Shown in pieces: positions 11,418 to 22,074 of a DNA stretch of 64,000 nucleotides. Below the pieces are notes generated by a model. It did not search any database and was not told the origin of the DNA. It was given only the letters and a program-made list of their open reading frames with translations. Position numbers and translations under genes: made by a program. Source of the stretch: Peronospora farinosa (lineage: Eukaryota; Oomycota; Peronosporomycetes; Peronosporales; Peronosporaceae); NCBI GenBank assembly GCA_947646735.1, contig CANTFK010000174.1, positions 124,001 to 188,000 of the forward strand, read 5' to 3'. Numbering within the stretch: the first letter of the stretch is position 1; each line of letters opens with the position of its first letter.

Positions 11418-12364
11418 TACATGTCCCGCCTTGGATCGCTTGTCGTTGAACTCATCGATGTAATCGACTTGTTCCTTCGGCAACGGCCATTGCCTGGTCA
11501 CAAAATAATTGATGCCAGGCTCCAGGTCAATCTTGTGCCTGATGCCCCTATCGGCCGGTAGGCGTATCGGCACTCTGCTGGAAACACATCACGGTGTTTC
11601 CACAGAACATCATAAAGCGGGCTGTCCTTCATGGCTTCCCAGCATTGAGCAGCAAACCGTTTCTTCTTGTCGGTTTCCAAGACGCTCTCGCCCATTGTGG
11701 ATGAAGAGCAACAGTCCGCCACGTTATCTTCTGGAACTGGTGCGACTATCTCGTGGATCTTTCCTTCCTTTATTTCGGACAGGAACAGACTCCACTTCAT
11801 CTCCGAGAGATTTACTATCTCTTCGGCAGATGCCAAGACAAGTTGGAGCACCTCAACTGAGGATGCCGGCATTTTGTCTTCGACGGCCTCGAACAACTCG
11901 TTCGTAGGTCCGTCCTCTTGGACCGAGACTGATCCAAGGGCCACTCGTTTCGACGTGTGCTTAATCGTCTTGATACTTCTGGCGCTCGTTCTTCGAGTCA
12001 CCACGACCTTTGACCTGGAAGAAGGTGTCGTTGCTGTACTAGCCAACGCACTCCTTCCAACCGCACCAGGCTCTTGGCTCTGTGCCGGTTCTTGTGGCGC
12101 ATGACTTCCTGTCAGCCTACCATCAGCTGCCACAGGCTCTCGGCTCTGTGCAGGACTATTGGACGCATGACTGCTTGTAATCTTCCCATTCACTAAACCA
12201 GTCTTTTCGACCTGGGTAGGAATATGTGTCACCTGGCTTTCCGCCAGTGCACTTCCAACTACACCACTCCTTTCGAGCTGGGTAGTTCCTGGTGCCGATT
12301 GACATATCGTCATCGCACCATCGACTGTGTTGAGCACAGCATCAGCCACATAAGCCTCTTGCAA
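11376..12364 (-). pseudogene. Family A protease-RT linker and RT N-terminus
   Basis: Two overlapping minus frames (12364-11498 and 11573-11376). The first is a linker with SH-AQSxEPxA repeat-like text (NSPAQSREPVA, QEPAQSQEPGA) and an EVLQLVLASAEEIVNLSEMKW segment, then CWEAMKDSPLYDVLWKHRDVFP. The second gives the RT start: [34 protein letters not shown]. The rest of RT and RNase H is absent, replaced by the B insertion at 11417. An inverted copy of part of the linker is found at 31440-31610. Confidence 0.75.
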
Positions 12365-12385
12365 GAGAACATCCTTTCCGGTGTC

Positions 12386-12867
12386 TTACGTAGAGCTAGC
12401 GACTGTGAGTGTGCGCCAGTCTATCCATGGTTGGGGTTTAGCCAACCAAGGCATGCCTAGGATGAGGTCATACGGACTCTCCATACCTAGCACTGTGAAC
12501 TTCTCTTTACAAGAGAGTTCATTGAAACTGAAGAAGAGTTCAACTTGAGCTCCCTCCGATTGAACGAGCGCGCCGTTCGCTAAACGAACGATCGCCTCTT
12601 CTCGCTTGCCATCCTGGCAAAGCGACTCATAACTCGCCGGTCTCCTTTTCAGAGCCGCGAGTTTCACAAAGTTTTGTGATGCACCCGAATCCACGAGAAG
12701 GGTCATCACTTGGTCATAGCCTCGTACTCGAGCGCTATAGACCAAAAGGGTTGAGGTCCGACCTTTCGGAACCTCAGGGACTATGCTATCCATTTGTTCG
12801 ATCACTCTGAACTTAAAGGTATCTTCAGAGTCCGAGACAGTAGGGCATCCCGCCCCTACTGCGTTCC
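12386..12867 (-). pseudogene. Family A protease
   Basis: Retropepsin domain with the active-site motif intact (LLVDSGASQNF) and the downstream FDxILGMPW-type box ([14 protein letters not shown]). The frame ends at the LTR-C insertion on the upstream side. Upstream of it a GGMPYC remnant lies in the -1 frame, where families B, D and G have the gag C-terminal GAPYW-stop. That places the gag/protease junction at about 12840-12862. Confidence 0.75.
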
Positions 12868-13894
12868 TATAGTGAAGTGCTTTCCTAAATTGTGAAGATC
12901 ACAGGGGCCAGTTGGATTGAATAGACAAGGGGACGTGGACCAGAGAAAAGGTACCCCGCACAGAGAGAAGGGACCGGAGAAAAGGGTACATCGGAGTAAA
13001 GCGACCGTTGGCTGAGAATGTGAAAGACAAACAAAGGAAAGGTCACTACCTGGGTACCGTTTAACCGGTACCGAAGGGAGTTGACAATGGCCCCCTTTGG
13101 AAGACCCGGTCCCTCATTGGTGGATCCGGTCCCTCATTGGGGACCCGGTCCCTCATCGTTAGACGTGGCCCCTCATCAGTCGGCCTGGGTCCCTCGTCGT
13201 TCAGCCACTCCTGACCAGTTATTACAAGGATCAGACCAGTCGACGCATGGAATTAAAGCTTGAGGCAAGTTTATAGTAAAAGAGGAAAAAGGATAGGACT
13301 ATATTAAATACCACTCAATTTGTGATCTACGTGGCACGACTCCGTCACCCAAAAAGAACTTGCTCTAAGCTACCACCTGTTCCGGTAAGGGATACATTTT
13401 GGCCCCCCGTCGAAGACAGTTGTGTAGCGAAGTTCAAGTGCGAATAGAGCTCCAGGGTATATTTGGCCTGTGAGCTCGTTCGAGTAGTAACACCCCCCAA
13501 GACCCGCTATCGGAAGCGGTCTCCCTCACCTCAAGGTCCGGGAGCAAAGTAAAGGTCAGGTGGTTAATATTCCTAAAATAAGGAGGAAAAGGCCAGGGAT
13601 AAGCTCCCTGAAAAATTTGGCTCTAAGTCCACTCTCGACAAGGTCGATCGAGTGGCCACCTACCGACCCACCGAGTGAAGCAATCCACTCGAGGCCCCCC
13701 ATGTCTACCTCCCTTAAGGCAGACGTCTACATCCTCACCAATTTTCCGAAGAGTGCAACCCGCCAGCCGACGGGTACACAAGGTGAGAGAAGGTCCATAC
13801 GCGGCATCGGGTTACCCCCTCCGACAGTCGGCAGTCCGGCACAGTGAGTAGATTGGGGTCTCATCATACAATTTTGAAAGATTACTCCACCACA
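12868..13894 (+). repeat. Solo LTR, family C, inserted in family A gag
   Basis: About 1027 bp beginning TATAGTGAAGTGC (a decayed TGTGG start) and ending ATTACTCCACCACA. It is the reverse complement, with divergence, of the solo LTR at 34426-35306, and its last 140 bp resemble the end of the family F LTR (GGTACACAAGGTGAG, CCCTCCG, CTCCACCACA). The flanks TTCC and CTCC are a plausible decayed 4-bp target duplication. The insertion cuts the gag C-terminus. No gene inside. Confidence 0.75.
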
Positions 13895-14848
13895 CTCCCA
13901 TATTTTTTGACCCACCTTGGGCAGGTACTGAATCTGTGCGTCGTGCACGCTGATTCTTTGCGCTTCCTTCGGGTAGGGAACCTTTTTGCTGTATGCCTTA
14001 GCACCAGTAACAAGTTTGGCATAGCAGCGAGCCATCATATGGCCTCGCTTACAGCACTTAAAGCAGACCACGTCTGCATTGCCTAACTCCATAAGAGTGG
14101 CATCCCACCTCTCGGCCGACGACTTATAAAAAGCTGTCGCCGAGGCACTGTTGTAAAATATCTTCCTAAACCATGAAATTTTGATTGCCTCCTCCATCGT
14201 CTTTGGCACCTTTCTGAAAAGGGCCTGACGCGATGAGCCTTGCTGTAGTCCATTCATGAACGTGGCCACCTTAATGTGTTTCGGTATCGGACCCACATTA
14301 ATGGACGCCGACAGCGAACGCATCTCCTGCACAAAGTCTTGCAGAGGCGTTTCGCCTGTCGTTCTCCAAAGAAGCGCGCCTGAAGTAACAGGCGGCTGTT
14401 GCATGGCACGAATCTTTGGCCTAACGATCGCCCATGATGGAAACGCATCGGCATTTGCCATAAGCGCAGAGTAAGCCCAATCTGAAGCTTTGCCACGCAA
14501 ATTGTACATGGCATACGATACCATTCTGGTGTCGTCTTCGATGAGCTGCGCCACTCCACATTGCTCAACTGCTAATAGCCAGTGAACAACCGTGTAAGGG
14601 GTAGTCCCATCAAACTTCGGAGGGTCCATCCGAATGGGCCTCGGTTGAGTAGACCGTGCAAAGAGCGTCTCAACAGTTCTGTTGAGCGCCTCATTCCGAG
14701 CTTGCTCAAGCCTAAGCTCATCCTGAGTCTTATTGATGGACTCAGCCGTAGCTTGGCTGTTTACCTCGGACGCGTTTCTACGCTGCCCGAGCACAAACGC
14801 CTCGATTTGCTCCAGCTGAGCAGCATGTTGCTCAGGAGGACAATGCAA
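13895..14848 (-). pseudogene. Family A gag, truncated by a solo LTR
   Basis: Continuous frame from ATG at 14848 down to the LTR-C junction (the ORF formally reads on into the LTR to 13727). N-terminal helical region (QARNEALNRTVETLFAR), capsid-like Retrotrans_gag text (FDGTTPYTVVHWLLAVEQ, LRGKASDWAYSALM, TTGETPLQDFVQEMRSLS) and a zinc knuckle CFKCCKRGHMMARC. It lacks only its C-terminal tail. Leader and LTR A lie directly upstream. Confidence 0.85.
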
Positions 14849-14859
14849 AAGGTTGACTA

Positions 14860-15232
14860 GAGCTTGTTGTGCGATGTTTAATAGATTTAAACTGACTTAT
14901 ATTCAATTATATTATATTAAATATAAATTTAACTACTGATAGGTTAATTATGCAAAGATTGAATACGCGTCTCTTTAGAAACGTATCCTGACGCATGAGC
15001 TTAAATGTAAATTTAAGCTCGCAGGTGACGTCTGTTGAAGCGTCACCATGCCAACTGGGCGTCAATTCCGTTGAATGTGAATCCATCCATGGATATCACA
15101 TTCACGAGGGTGGGTCACATTGATGTGCCACACCCAAGTGGCAGGCCTAAGGTACCACGTACGGTTTTAGGCCTGCCCGTTAAAGATCATACAGTATACT
15201 TATCGGGCTCGTGTAACTATCAGCCCGTTACA
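14860..15232 (-). repeat. Right (5') LTR of family A Gypsy element
   Basis: Counterpart of 650-1036, sharing TAACTACTGAT, ACGCGTCTCTTTAGAA, GCGTCACCATG and the GGGCGTCAATTCCGTTGAAT block. The right edge ...CCCGTTACA ends at 15232. The left edge near the gag start is uncertain. With the left LTR it defines a composite of about 14.6 kb. Confidence 0.7.
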
Positions 15233-15560
15233 TATACACGCAAAGTCAAGAGAAAACATACAGGGATGAGTCGAACAAATTGATGGACGAGCGGCAAGAA
15301 GTGCGTGTGACGCAAGCGCTGTACGGCACAAATCAGGTGGCGCGCGAGTGAAAGAATAGAGCAAAGCACAATAAGGCTTTACGCGGGCGGCAGTAGATCT
15401 TTGCGTCTACGTGTGGCGTTCGGCTACAAAATTAAATGTGATGATTATTCACGTCGACGACCCTGACATTTGCGTAGACGTACAAAGCACATCGATGTGA
15501 TTAAGCGTGCGTTAAGACTAAGTTGAGGAGCTGGACGAGCTACTGTCTCAGCATCGAATT

Positions 15561-16042
15561 GTGACGTGGCCGAGGACGGAAAACTATTCACATGAATTAG
15601 CGATGCAAACTAAGCGGCTGGCGGAGAACTTATGTGTTGACAAGTGCAACAACATGTACACGCCGACAAACGAGAGCGAGAAGAAGCGAATCAAGCTTGA
15701 TGAGGATGACCTGTTCGTGCATCAGCCGAGTAGACGGCATTGTACGCTGCAATGGAAGAGTCGGTCTGGCTGCGTCTGCTATTAGCTGACATAGGCCATA
15801 CATTGGAACATGCGGCGACGATCTGTAGAGACAACTAAGGATGTGTCGCGGTGGTTAAGTATCCAGTCTTTCACTCGTGCACGAAACATCTTGATATTAA
15901 GGGTCATATTCTTCGCGAGAAGGTTGATGATGGCGTCATTGAGCTCATATACAAGCCAACAGACGAAATCGTTGCGGACGGGTTGACAAAGGTGTTTGGG
16001 CGTGTCATATGCGCGAAGCTCATCCCAAGTTGGCATCTTTAG
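15561..16042 (+). pseudogene. Ty1/copia reverse transcriptase-RNase H tail
   Basis: Plus-strand, frame-broken text typical of the end of a copia polyprotein. First comes QTKRLAENLCVDKCNNMYTP (end of RT), then AAMEESVWLRLLLADIGH and CTKHLDIKGHILREKV-DDGVIELIYKP followed by EIVADGLTKVF (the HIDI..HF-RE..ADxLTK signature of copia RNase H). Stops and shifts separate the parts and nothing upstream is recognisable. It is a relic fragment. Confidence 0.75.
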
Positions 16043-16107
16043 GAGTAAAAGACCCGCAGCGACAAGTGCAGAGTGTTGATCAGAGGTGATGCGTCTCGTG
16101 CATGTGT

Positions 16108-16180
16108 GCATGTGCGTGATAGGATGGGTTTAATATGCATTTGTATGTGCGTGATAGGATGGGCTTGATATGCATTTGTA
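16108..16180. repeat. 35-bp tandem repeat, two copies
   Basis: The unit GTGCGTGATAGGATGGGYTT-RATATGCATTTGTAT occurs twice in succession. It lies just downstream of the copia relic and may be part of a lost copia 3' end. Confidence 0.7.
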
Positions 16181-17040
16181 TGTGTGAGTAGTTGCACAAG
16201 ACACTTTGGAAGATTGTGTATGTCGTGACCAGTTGACAGCACTAACTTAAGGTCGTAGATTGGATACTTGGTTGTTCAGCCGGTCAGCTAAGGGACAATA
16301 GAATGACAGCACACGATTCAAAGGTTGACTCATCTTCTTTGGGCTTTTCAATCAGAATTGGCGCAGGTCTAACGAATCGTTCTTCCCATCGGTGATTCTT
16401 ATGAGCGACGCTTTCATGGGCTCATGAAGAAAGGCAGCTTCGGCATTAGTGGCGTCAAGGTGGACGAGACAAGATCACCAAAGCAACTTGCAGCTTATAT
16501 CATGGCGTTGTATAACATCCTGTATCTTCTGCAGCTCCTGCTCTGCTTCCACGTGACACGCATAAAATATTCTCTTCCTACAGCAGTGTAATGAATGATA
16601 CATATTGTGAACGCGTTACATGCGCTTCAACTACGACTTCTGACATGAACAACCAGCAAGTAGTGACGGCTCTAGCCGAGCTGCTTCACATTGTTTGCTA
16701 TTGCATTCACTTAGCAAAGCTAAAGTTAGATAGACGCCTTGCACTCGCGTCTATCTTTACATTCATTGTCGAATTGTTAGGACCGCTCCAATGATGGAAG
16801 ACCGCAAAAGATGGGAGCCAAATTTGTCAAGTGTCACAGCAGATTTAATTTATGTGTGGCCTGTGCCTAATGAACATGCGGTTCAAAGTGTGGGCTATAT
16901 ACTAATCAAGGTACTCGTCCTCATCCTACGTCGTCTACACACCGACTCTTTCGTAACTCCCCGTCAAAATGTCAAACACGGATCATCAGTAAACCTGCGC
17001 TTATTACGTTTGTTATAGTCTCTTTACTTATATGAAGCAT
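16181..17040. other. Unassigned intergenic stretch
   Basis: No convincing gene. Short ORFs at 16591-16794 and 16791-17018 show no recognised domain or signal and are not supported by any second copy. Possible 3' remains of the copia element, judged only by position. Confidence 0.4.
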
Positions 17041-19960
17041 ATGTAGAGCATGTGTAGAAGAAGCTTTAAGCTGTCAACACATGTCTCGGAGATTATGCCC
17101 TGTCAGTCGCTAGACCACTTTATCAACTACACTTTTGTTTGTTTACAATGCATTCAGCTGTTCTGGAAGAGCTGTCGATATGTTTTATGTGCCGATCGGT
17201 CGATGTTACTGTAGAAAAGCCAGTCATATTGCTGCGGTTGTTCGTTCTCACTTGGCTATCCGCTTCCAAACCCTCAGAACTCCATCAAGATATTTTCAAG
17301 CATGATCGCCAACCCCAACTCAAACCTGCCAAAGCGTCTGCAGTGGTATTTAGTGCTAGCAGCGCTGACATGCGTCAGTGCTAGTCCAAGTACTGTCGAG
17401 CCAAAGACCATTTTTGCTGGTTCTGCTTCTCTTAAGCAACAACTTGGTGTCGTCGGCCAAAGCGATGCGCGAGTAAAGCGGTATTTGAGAAGAAACTCGG
17501 ATGCGACGGAGAGCATGGACGACGAGAACGAAGACAGAGGTGGCAACTTAGGCCCCGCCATAGACCAAGGTTTAGCAGGCGCCATCGACTCGGTCGAGGG
17601 TGGTGTCACCTCTGGAGTAATCGCAGCCATAGACCAAGGGTTAGCAGCAAAGGTCGGCGAAGCTGGAAAGTCTGATGTCATTCCTGGAAATTCCGGCAAA
17701 AACGTCCATCTAGTAGCAAAGGATGGTGAGTTGGTCAAGGAGACGGTTGGCTCAAGTATCCAAGACGACATAAATCAAAAATTCAAGAGCGTTATGGGTG
17801 ACAAGCTCGAACTCTACGAAAAGGAGGTAAAAAAAGAGGAAAATGTTGAAAGAAAAAACATGTTCAAGAGTGAGGAATTTACGGAGTGGAACAACTATGT
17901 GGACGCTAGATTTCCTAAAGAACCCGCAGCAGCAGCACAAGCTAAGGCTGAATCGCTTCTAACTATATGCGAGAGTAACGATTTGATCAAAATGCTAGCG
18001 ACCGGAAGAACGGACAAGAATACGCGAGCAATCGCCAGCAATTTGGAAATGGGTCTGCTGAGAAAGTGGGCTCTAGCAGGTGGTAATGAGGACAACATCA
18101 TGGAACTGCTAACTTTTGGCAAAAGTAAGAAAGAAGTATGGGCGAGTGACACTATGAGAGTATGGTTCGATTTTATGATACATCAGAAAAGAAATCCATA
18201 CGAGCTGTTTGTCACGCATTTTACGGAGCGCTCCAGGAACAAAGAGCTAGTAGAATTGATTGATGCGACGGAAGACGACACTTGGGCCAGGACAGTAGCA
18301 CCTATATTTGCGGAGCATCTGCTGCAGACCTGGGAGGACAGCGATATAAGTGTGGTTCGCAGCTATGAGCTCCTTGGACTCAACAAAGAAAATCCAGATA
18401 AGCTTTTGAAAAGTCCGATGCTGAGTTGGTGGGTCAATTACGTTGAATTGCTGGGATCGGATCCATATCAAGTGTTACTTTTGACGATGAGGAAGCACAT
18501 GAGTGACAAAAATATAAATTCGATTCTTGCTGCGGCAAAAGCTGATGGCACGAATGAGAGCATTTGGCGGATCCTGCTGCATCTGCAAGAGAAGCGTCAG
18601 CGTCTAAAGCGGGAGCATCCTCAGGCGGAGAGGTGGCAGATGGATGGGAAATGGGTTGTCGATGTTTTTAATGATCTGAAGCTCCAAGATAAAGGCCAAG
18701 AGATGCTTGGAACCAAAAAATGGAACGCGTGGGTGTCTTATGTAACCTTCTTGGAGGAGCAAAAACAAGTAAAAGATCAAAGAGAAACTGCAATGGTTAT
18801 ATACTCAGTGCTAAAGAGTAAACTTAGTAGCCAAGACCTGACCAAGTTGGTCGCTACAGCCAAAACTGTCGAGGAGACGCAAGAAATTGCCAAAAAATGG
18901 GAGTGGCGAATCGCACAGCGAACTTCGGACGACGTTTTCGATCTTCTGAAACTAAAGGAGAAAGGGGATGCGGTATTTGAAACTCCGGAATTCAAGTCCT
19001 GGATGTTTTACGTCAAAGAGTTGAACAGTGCTAAAAAGCACAAAGACGACGTTGAGCTTGCTTATCGGCTGTACGGACACTACGGTCCCGATGTGGAAAG
19101 AATGCTCAAGAAATCCGAAAAGACAGCCAGTGCGAAAAACGACGAAGATACGAAATCGATCGTCAGGATGTTACTCAAAGTGTTTGAGAAAAAGAAGTCA
19201 CTCGAGAAGACGTCACCTGTGGAGATGGAGCTTGAGAAGACGTCGCCCGTGGAAATGGACATTGAGAAGACGTCACCGGCTGAGATGGAGCTCGAGGAGA
19301 CGTCACACGAGAAGAAGCGGCTCGGTAAGAGGCCGCGTACGAGCTCGCTTGCTGTGGCCACCGAATCCCTAAAACGAATGAAATTGCTGGACGAATCCGA
19401 GCCACCGATGGGAATTTGAAGTTGGCGTGACCAAGCGTTGATACCACAACAGAAGAATGAGGTAATTTTGATCAATGTGAACCTACGTGTTTTCAATTGC
19501 CTTCTTTTCTCAATGCCCAGGGCATTTCTTTACATGCGATTTGGAGTGTCTTTTCAGCTGTGAATATACACAAACTTGCCATTTGAGTGTCTTCTTGCAG
19601 CAATATGACTATCTACGTCACAAAGGAGGCCCAGGAGTTACATTCCGGAATGCTACATTGAATGCTACATTCCCTTCCGGCATTTAACCGGTGTTTTGCC
19701 ACACGATACGCTTCCATTCTGCGGCAACTATCTCGGTCCTCGCAACAATTTGAGCGCTAGCGACTAACCTCTACCCGATCTTCATCGCAAAATCAATTCA
19801 TCAGTACTGGGAATCTTAGCGTTGCAGTGTTTCTTTGTTTTTCTGGAGATCACGTCGCACTTCCAATATGTGCGTCACAGTTTGCAAACAATAAGTCCAG
19901 TGTTATTGTAGTCGATCACTCTCGTCAATCGAGTGATCATGTCTGGAAGGATGTCCACCA
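17040..19960 (+). repeat. Effector segmental duplication, copy 1
   Basis: Upstream, coding and downstream sequence all recur at about 60855-63965 in the same orientation. Shared upstream text includes TGTAGAAGAAGnTTTAAGCTG and GCTGTTCTGGAAGAGCTGTC. Shared downstream text includes GAGGTAATnTTGATCAATGT and TTTTCAATTGCCTTCTTTTC. The duplicated unit therefore includes likely promoter and 3' flank, not only the coding sequence. Confidence 0.8.
17302..19419 (+). CDS. Secreted RXLR effector with tandem W/Y modules (copy 1)
   Basis: 705-residue protein of the oomycete RXLR effector class, secreted proteins that enter plant cells and interfere with host processes. Residues 1-28 form a signal peptide with hydrophobic core WYLVLAALTCVSA. 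RYLR stands at 60-63 and an acidic DDENEDR stretch at 73-79, the RXLR-dEER arrangement. Five modules follow with Trp at about 196, 288, 376, 476 and 567, each in a context like FxxWxxYV, spaced 88-100 residues as in tandem (L)WY effectors. The C-terminus has four EKTSPVEME-type repeats (about 635-668) and a basic KKRLGKRPR patch (about 671-679) that could direct nuclear entry. The ATG at 17302 is chosen because it starts the signal peptide. Uninterrupted and intron-less; a paralogous copy lies at 61113. Host target unknown. Confidence 0.9.
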   Translation: MIANPNSNLPKRLQWYLVLAALTCVSASPSTVEPKTIFAGSASLKQQLGVVGQSDARVKRYLRRNSDATESMDDENEDRGGNLGPAIDQGLAGAIDSVEGGVTSGVIAAIDQGLAAKVGEAGKSDVIPGNSGKNVHLVAKDGELVKETVGSSIQDDINQKFKSVMGDKLELYEKEVKKEENVERKNMFKSEEFTEWNNYVDARFPKEPAAAAQAKAESLLTICESNDLIKMLATGRTDKNTRAIASNLEMGLLRKWALAGGNEDNIMELLTFGKSKKEVWASDTMRVWFDFMIHQKRNPYELFVTHFTERSRNKELVELIDATEDDTWARTVAPIFAEHLLQTWEDSDISVVRSYELLGLNKENPDKLLKSPMLSWWVNYVELLGSDPYQVLLLTMRKHMSDKNINSILAAAKADGTNESIWRILLHLQEKRQRLKREHPQAERWQMDGKWVVDVFNDLKLQDKGQEMLGTKKWNAWVSYVTFLEEQKQVKDQRETAMVIYSVLKSKLSSQDLTKLVATAKTVEETQEIAKKWEWRIAQRTSDDVFDLLKLKEKGDAVFETPEFKSWMFYVKELNSAKKHKDDVELAYRLYGHYGPDVERMLKKSEKTASAKNDEDTKSIVRMLLKVFEKKKSLEKTSPVEMELEKTSPVEMDIEKTSPAEMELEETSHEKKRLGKRPRTSSLAVATESLKRMKLLDESEPPMGI

Positions 19961-22074
19961 ACAAAGCTTAGGTCAACGAAAATAAGGCAATGATGGGGTC
20001 AAAGACATGGAAGCCTCCCATGAACACAACGTGATTTACAATTGTCATTACTAAACTAATTTGCTTCCTGGACACGATAGCACCGAAAAACTGACATTAA
20101 GGTGGGGCGCAACCTAGTCAAGACAAAGGATGTAAGCATCAATTACGACGGACTGTTGGGTATAAGCTGACCGCGTACAATGGCGGTAGCAACTGTAGGG
20201 AGGTCGGTAGGTTGGTTCAGGATCTCCGGTAGCGGCATCACCGGAGGAAAGTTGACCGTGGCTTTGAGCGAAAAACTTTGAGGAGTGTGCTGATCAAGTT
20301 GACGGATAAATCTGCGGTATTGATGCTACACCGATCGCGTGCAATGAGCAAGAAGCAGGTAGAGATCTGGTATCCAGAAACACAAAAGCTTCTGCTCTTC
20401 GAAAACCTTGAGACGAATGAAGTGTACAAAGGCTTCGCCATTTGGCAGGGAAGTTATTTTTGCACATAAGCGATAAAATCTAAGGCTTGTCAGTATAGAT
20501 GCTAGCAAAGATGTATCTTGGTAATCGCCAGCTGAGCATGTCGTAACGTGACAACATTCAACACATCCGAATCGGACATTACTATCCATTGCCGATGTCT
20601 AGAGTCATATAACAAGCTTCAACTTTAGGTCAGACAGCAAAAAGCTAAATACGACCGATTGTGGAACAAGCACTTACGTTAGCAAGGCAGTGACAGACAA
20701 ATATTGGTTGTTGGCCTTTATCCTTGCAATCAAGTCACTTTTCAGTGTACCAGCTACAAGAGCATCATTTTTGTGGTTTAAAGCAACATCATGTCAATTA
20801 AATTGTTTCGTGAGCAGGAAGGTGCTTTGGTGACTACTCCCCATAGTCTTTTATTATATAGAAGATAGATGTAGAATGCCTTCTTTCTAGGGAAGTTTGC
20901 TTTAAAAATGTAGTGAAGAGCTCAAGTAGTCACAATATACTCTATTAATAATTACATTGTGATTCCTGGCCATTCTTACCCTCTTTGAATGCAGGATGTA
21001 TACAGACACAAGGACTTACCCGCTAAATAACATGATAGTTAACAGCTCATAGACCAAAGTAGAACCTGCGTAATATGCTGCTGCCTTCATTGATAACCTT
21101 TCTTACCTGCTATATAAATGTGGTCCCGACCAAAGGTACCCCGACCAAATGTACATGTTTTGATACTGCTAGACTTTTTTCAATACTAACCCATGTTAAC
21201 AAATAGATGCTTTTGGTTATATATATATACCAGTATAAACAGGTTCTACTACAGTATAGTACCTTCAGGGAAAGTGACCCCGCGTACACTACAGGAAGCG
21301 TGCAAACAAACTGATCAGATAAAAAGGAACTGTAGTTAACATAATTGCAATGTCAACTAATACTGCATCAAAAAAACACCGAAGTTATATAAACTCACCA
21401 TCTAATCCTTACCTCATCTTATCGGCGGCTTTGTTGGTTAATATCATGGATCGAGCCAATAAATACAAAGTTGGCAAGAAGCTTGTGGCTGTCTGAAAAC
21501 GGGCGTGCGTTCAACGAGCTGCCGTTCGATTGTCTAAAAGCTGATTACTAGCCAAATAACGCAGAGCTGAGTCATTTGTTAATACAATGTTTCCTTGCAA
21601 ACACGAGTTTCGAATCTCACTGACGAGCTATTAATTCAATAGACACGGATATTCGATGCTTGAGCTACAGCACTTCAGTTTATAATTTAGCCATTTTCCA
21701 AGGACGTCCATAACTCTAGCTCATGCATCACTACTTCGTCTTCAATGCGCGCTTCAGCCTATGCAGACATCAGAACTAGCCTCTTTCTACCAGTCGCGTA
21801 GGGTTCATGAGTGATAAGCGCTATATTTATCGAACCGTCTCGCTGAGCTTCGTCCTATCTTGTTGCTCGGTGCATTCCCTGCTTTATCCACCAATCCCTT
21901 CACACCCGGGCAATATCAAATTGATGATATTGATATCAACGAGTCGAAATTGTACCTTCAGTCTTCTCTACGTGAACTCAATTGCGAAGGAAACAATTGC
22001 CTGGACTATTTTCTCTTAGATTCTCATTGCTTGATATCTACCTCGTCCTCCAACACGCATTACAGACAATCTTT
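19420..22074. other. Intergenic region between effector and ZZ gene
   Basis: First 500 bp belong to the effector duplication. A short open frame at 20278-20469 (63 codons; contains VEIWYPETQKLLLFENLETNEVYKGF) reads like protein but has no recognised domain, no second copy here and no clear start context, so it is only a possible gene relic. The rest is AT-rich with a TATATATATA run near 21221. I see no RNA gene. Confidence 0.5.

Larger units (their letters stand above)
650..15232 (-). mobile_element. Family A Ty3/Gypsy element with nested insertions
   Basis: Minus-strand order from the right: LTR, gag, (solo LTR-C), protease, linker and RT start, (family B element), integrase, chromodomain, then an antisense accessory ORF on the plus strand and the left LTR. 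RT and RNase H are missing at the B junction. Assignment of both halves to one element rests on matching LTRs and shared orientation. The block at 28250-31610 contains fragments of the same two halves, which supports it. Confidence 0.65.

Noticed and set aside
15782..16111. 109-codon minus-strand ORF at the copia relic
   Set aside because: The plus strand carries clear copia RNase H text over the same bases; the minus frame has no family features.
16108..16180. 35-bp repeats as a satellite or origin element
   Set aside because: Only two copies with substitutions, next to a copia relic; ordinary local duplication.
16591..17018. Two short ORFs upstream of effector copy 1
   Set aside because: No signal peptide, domain or second copy; lengths expected by chance.
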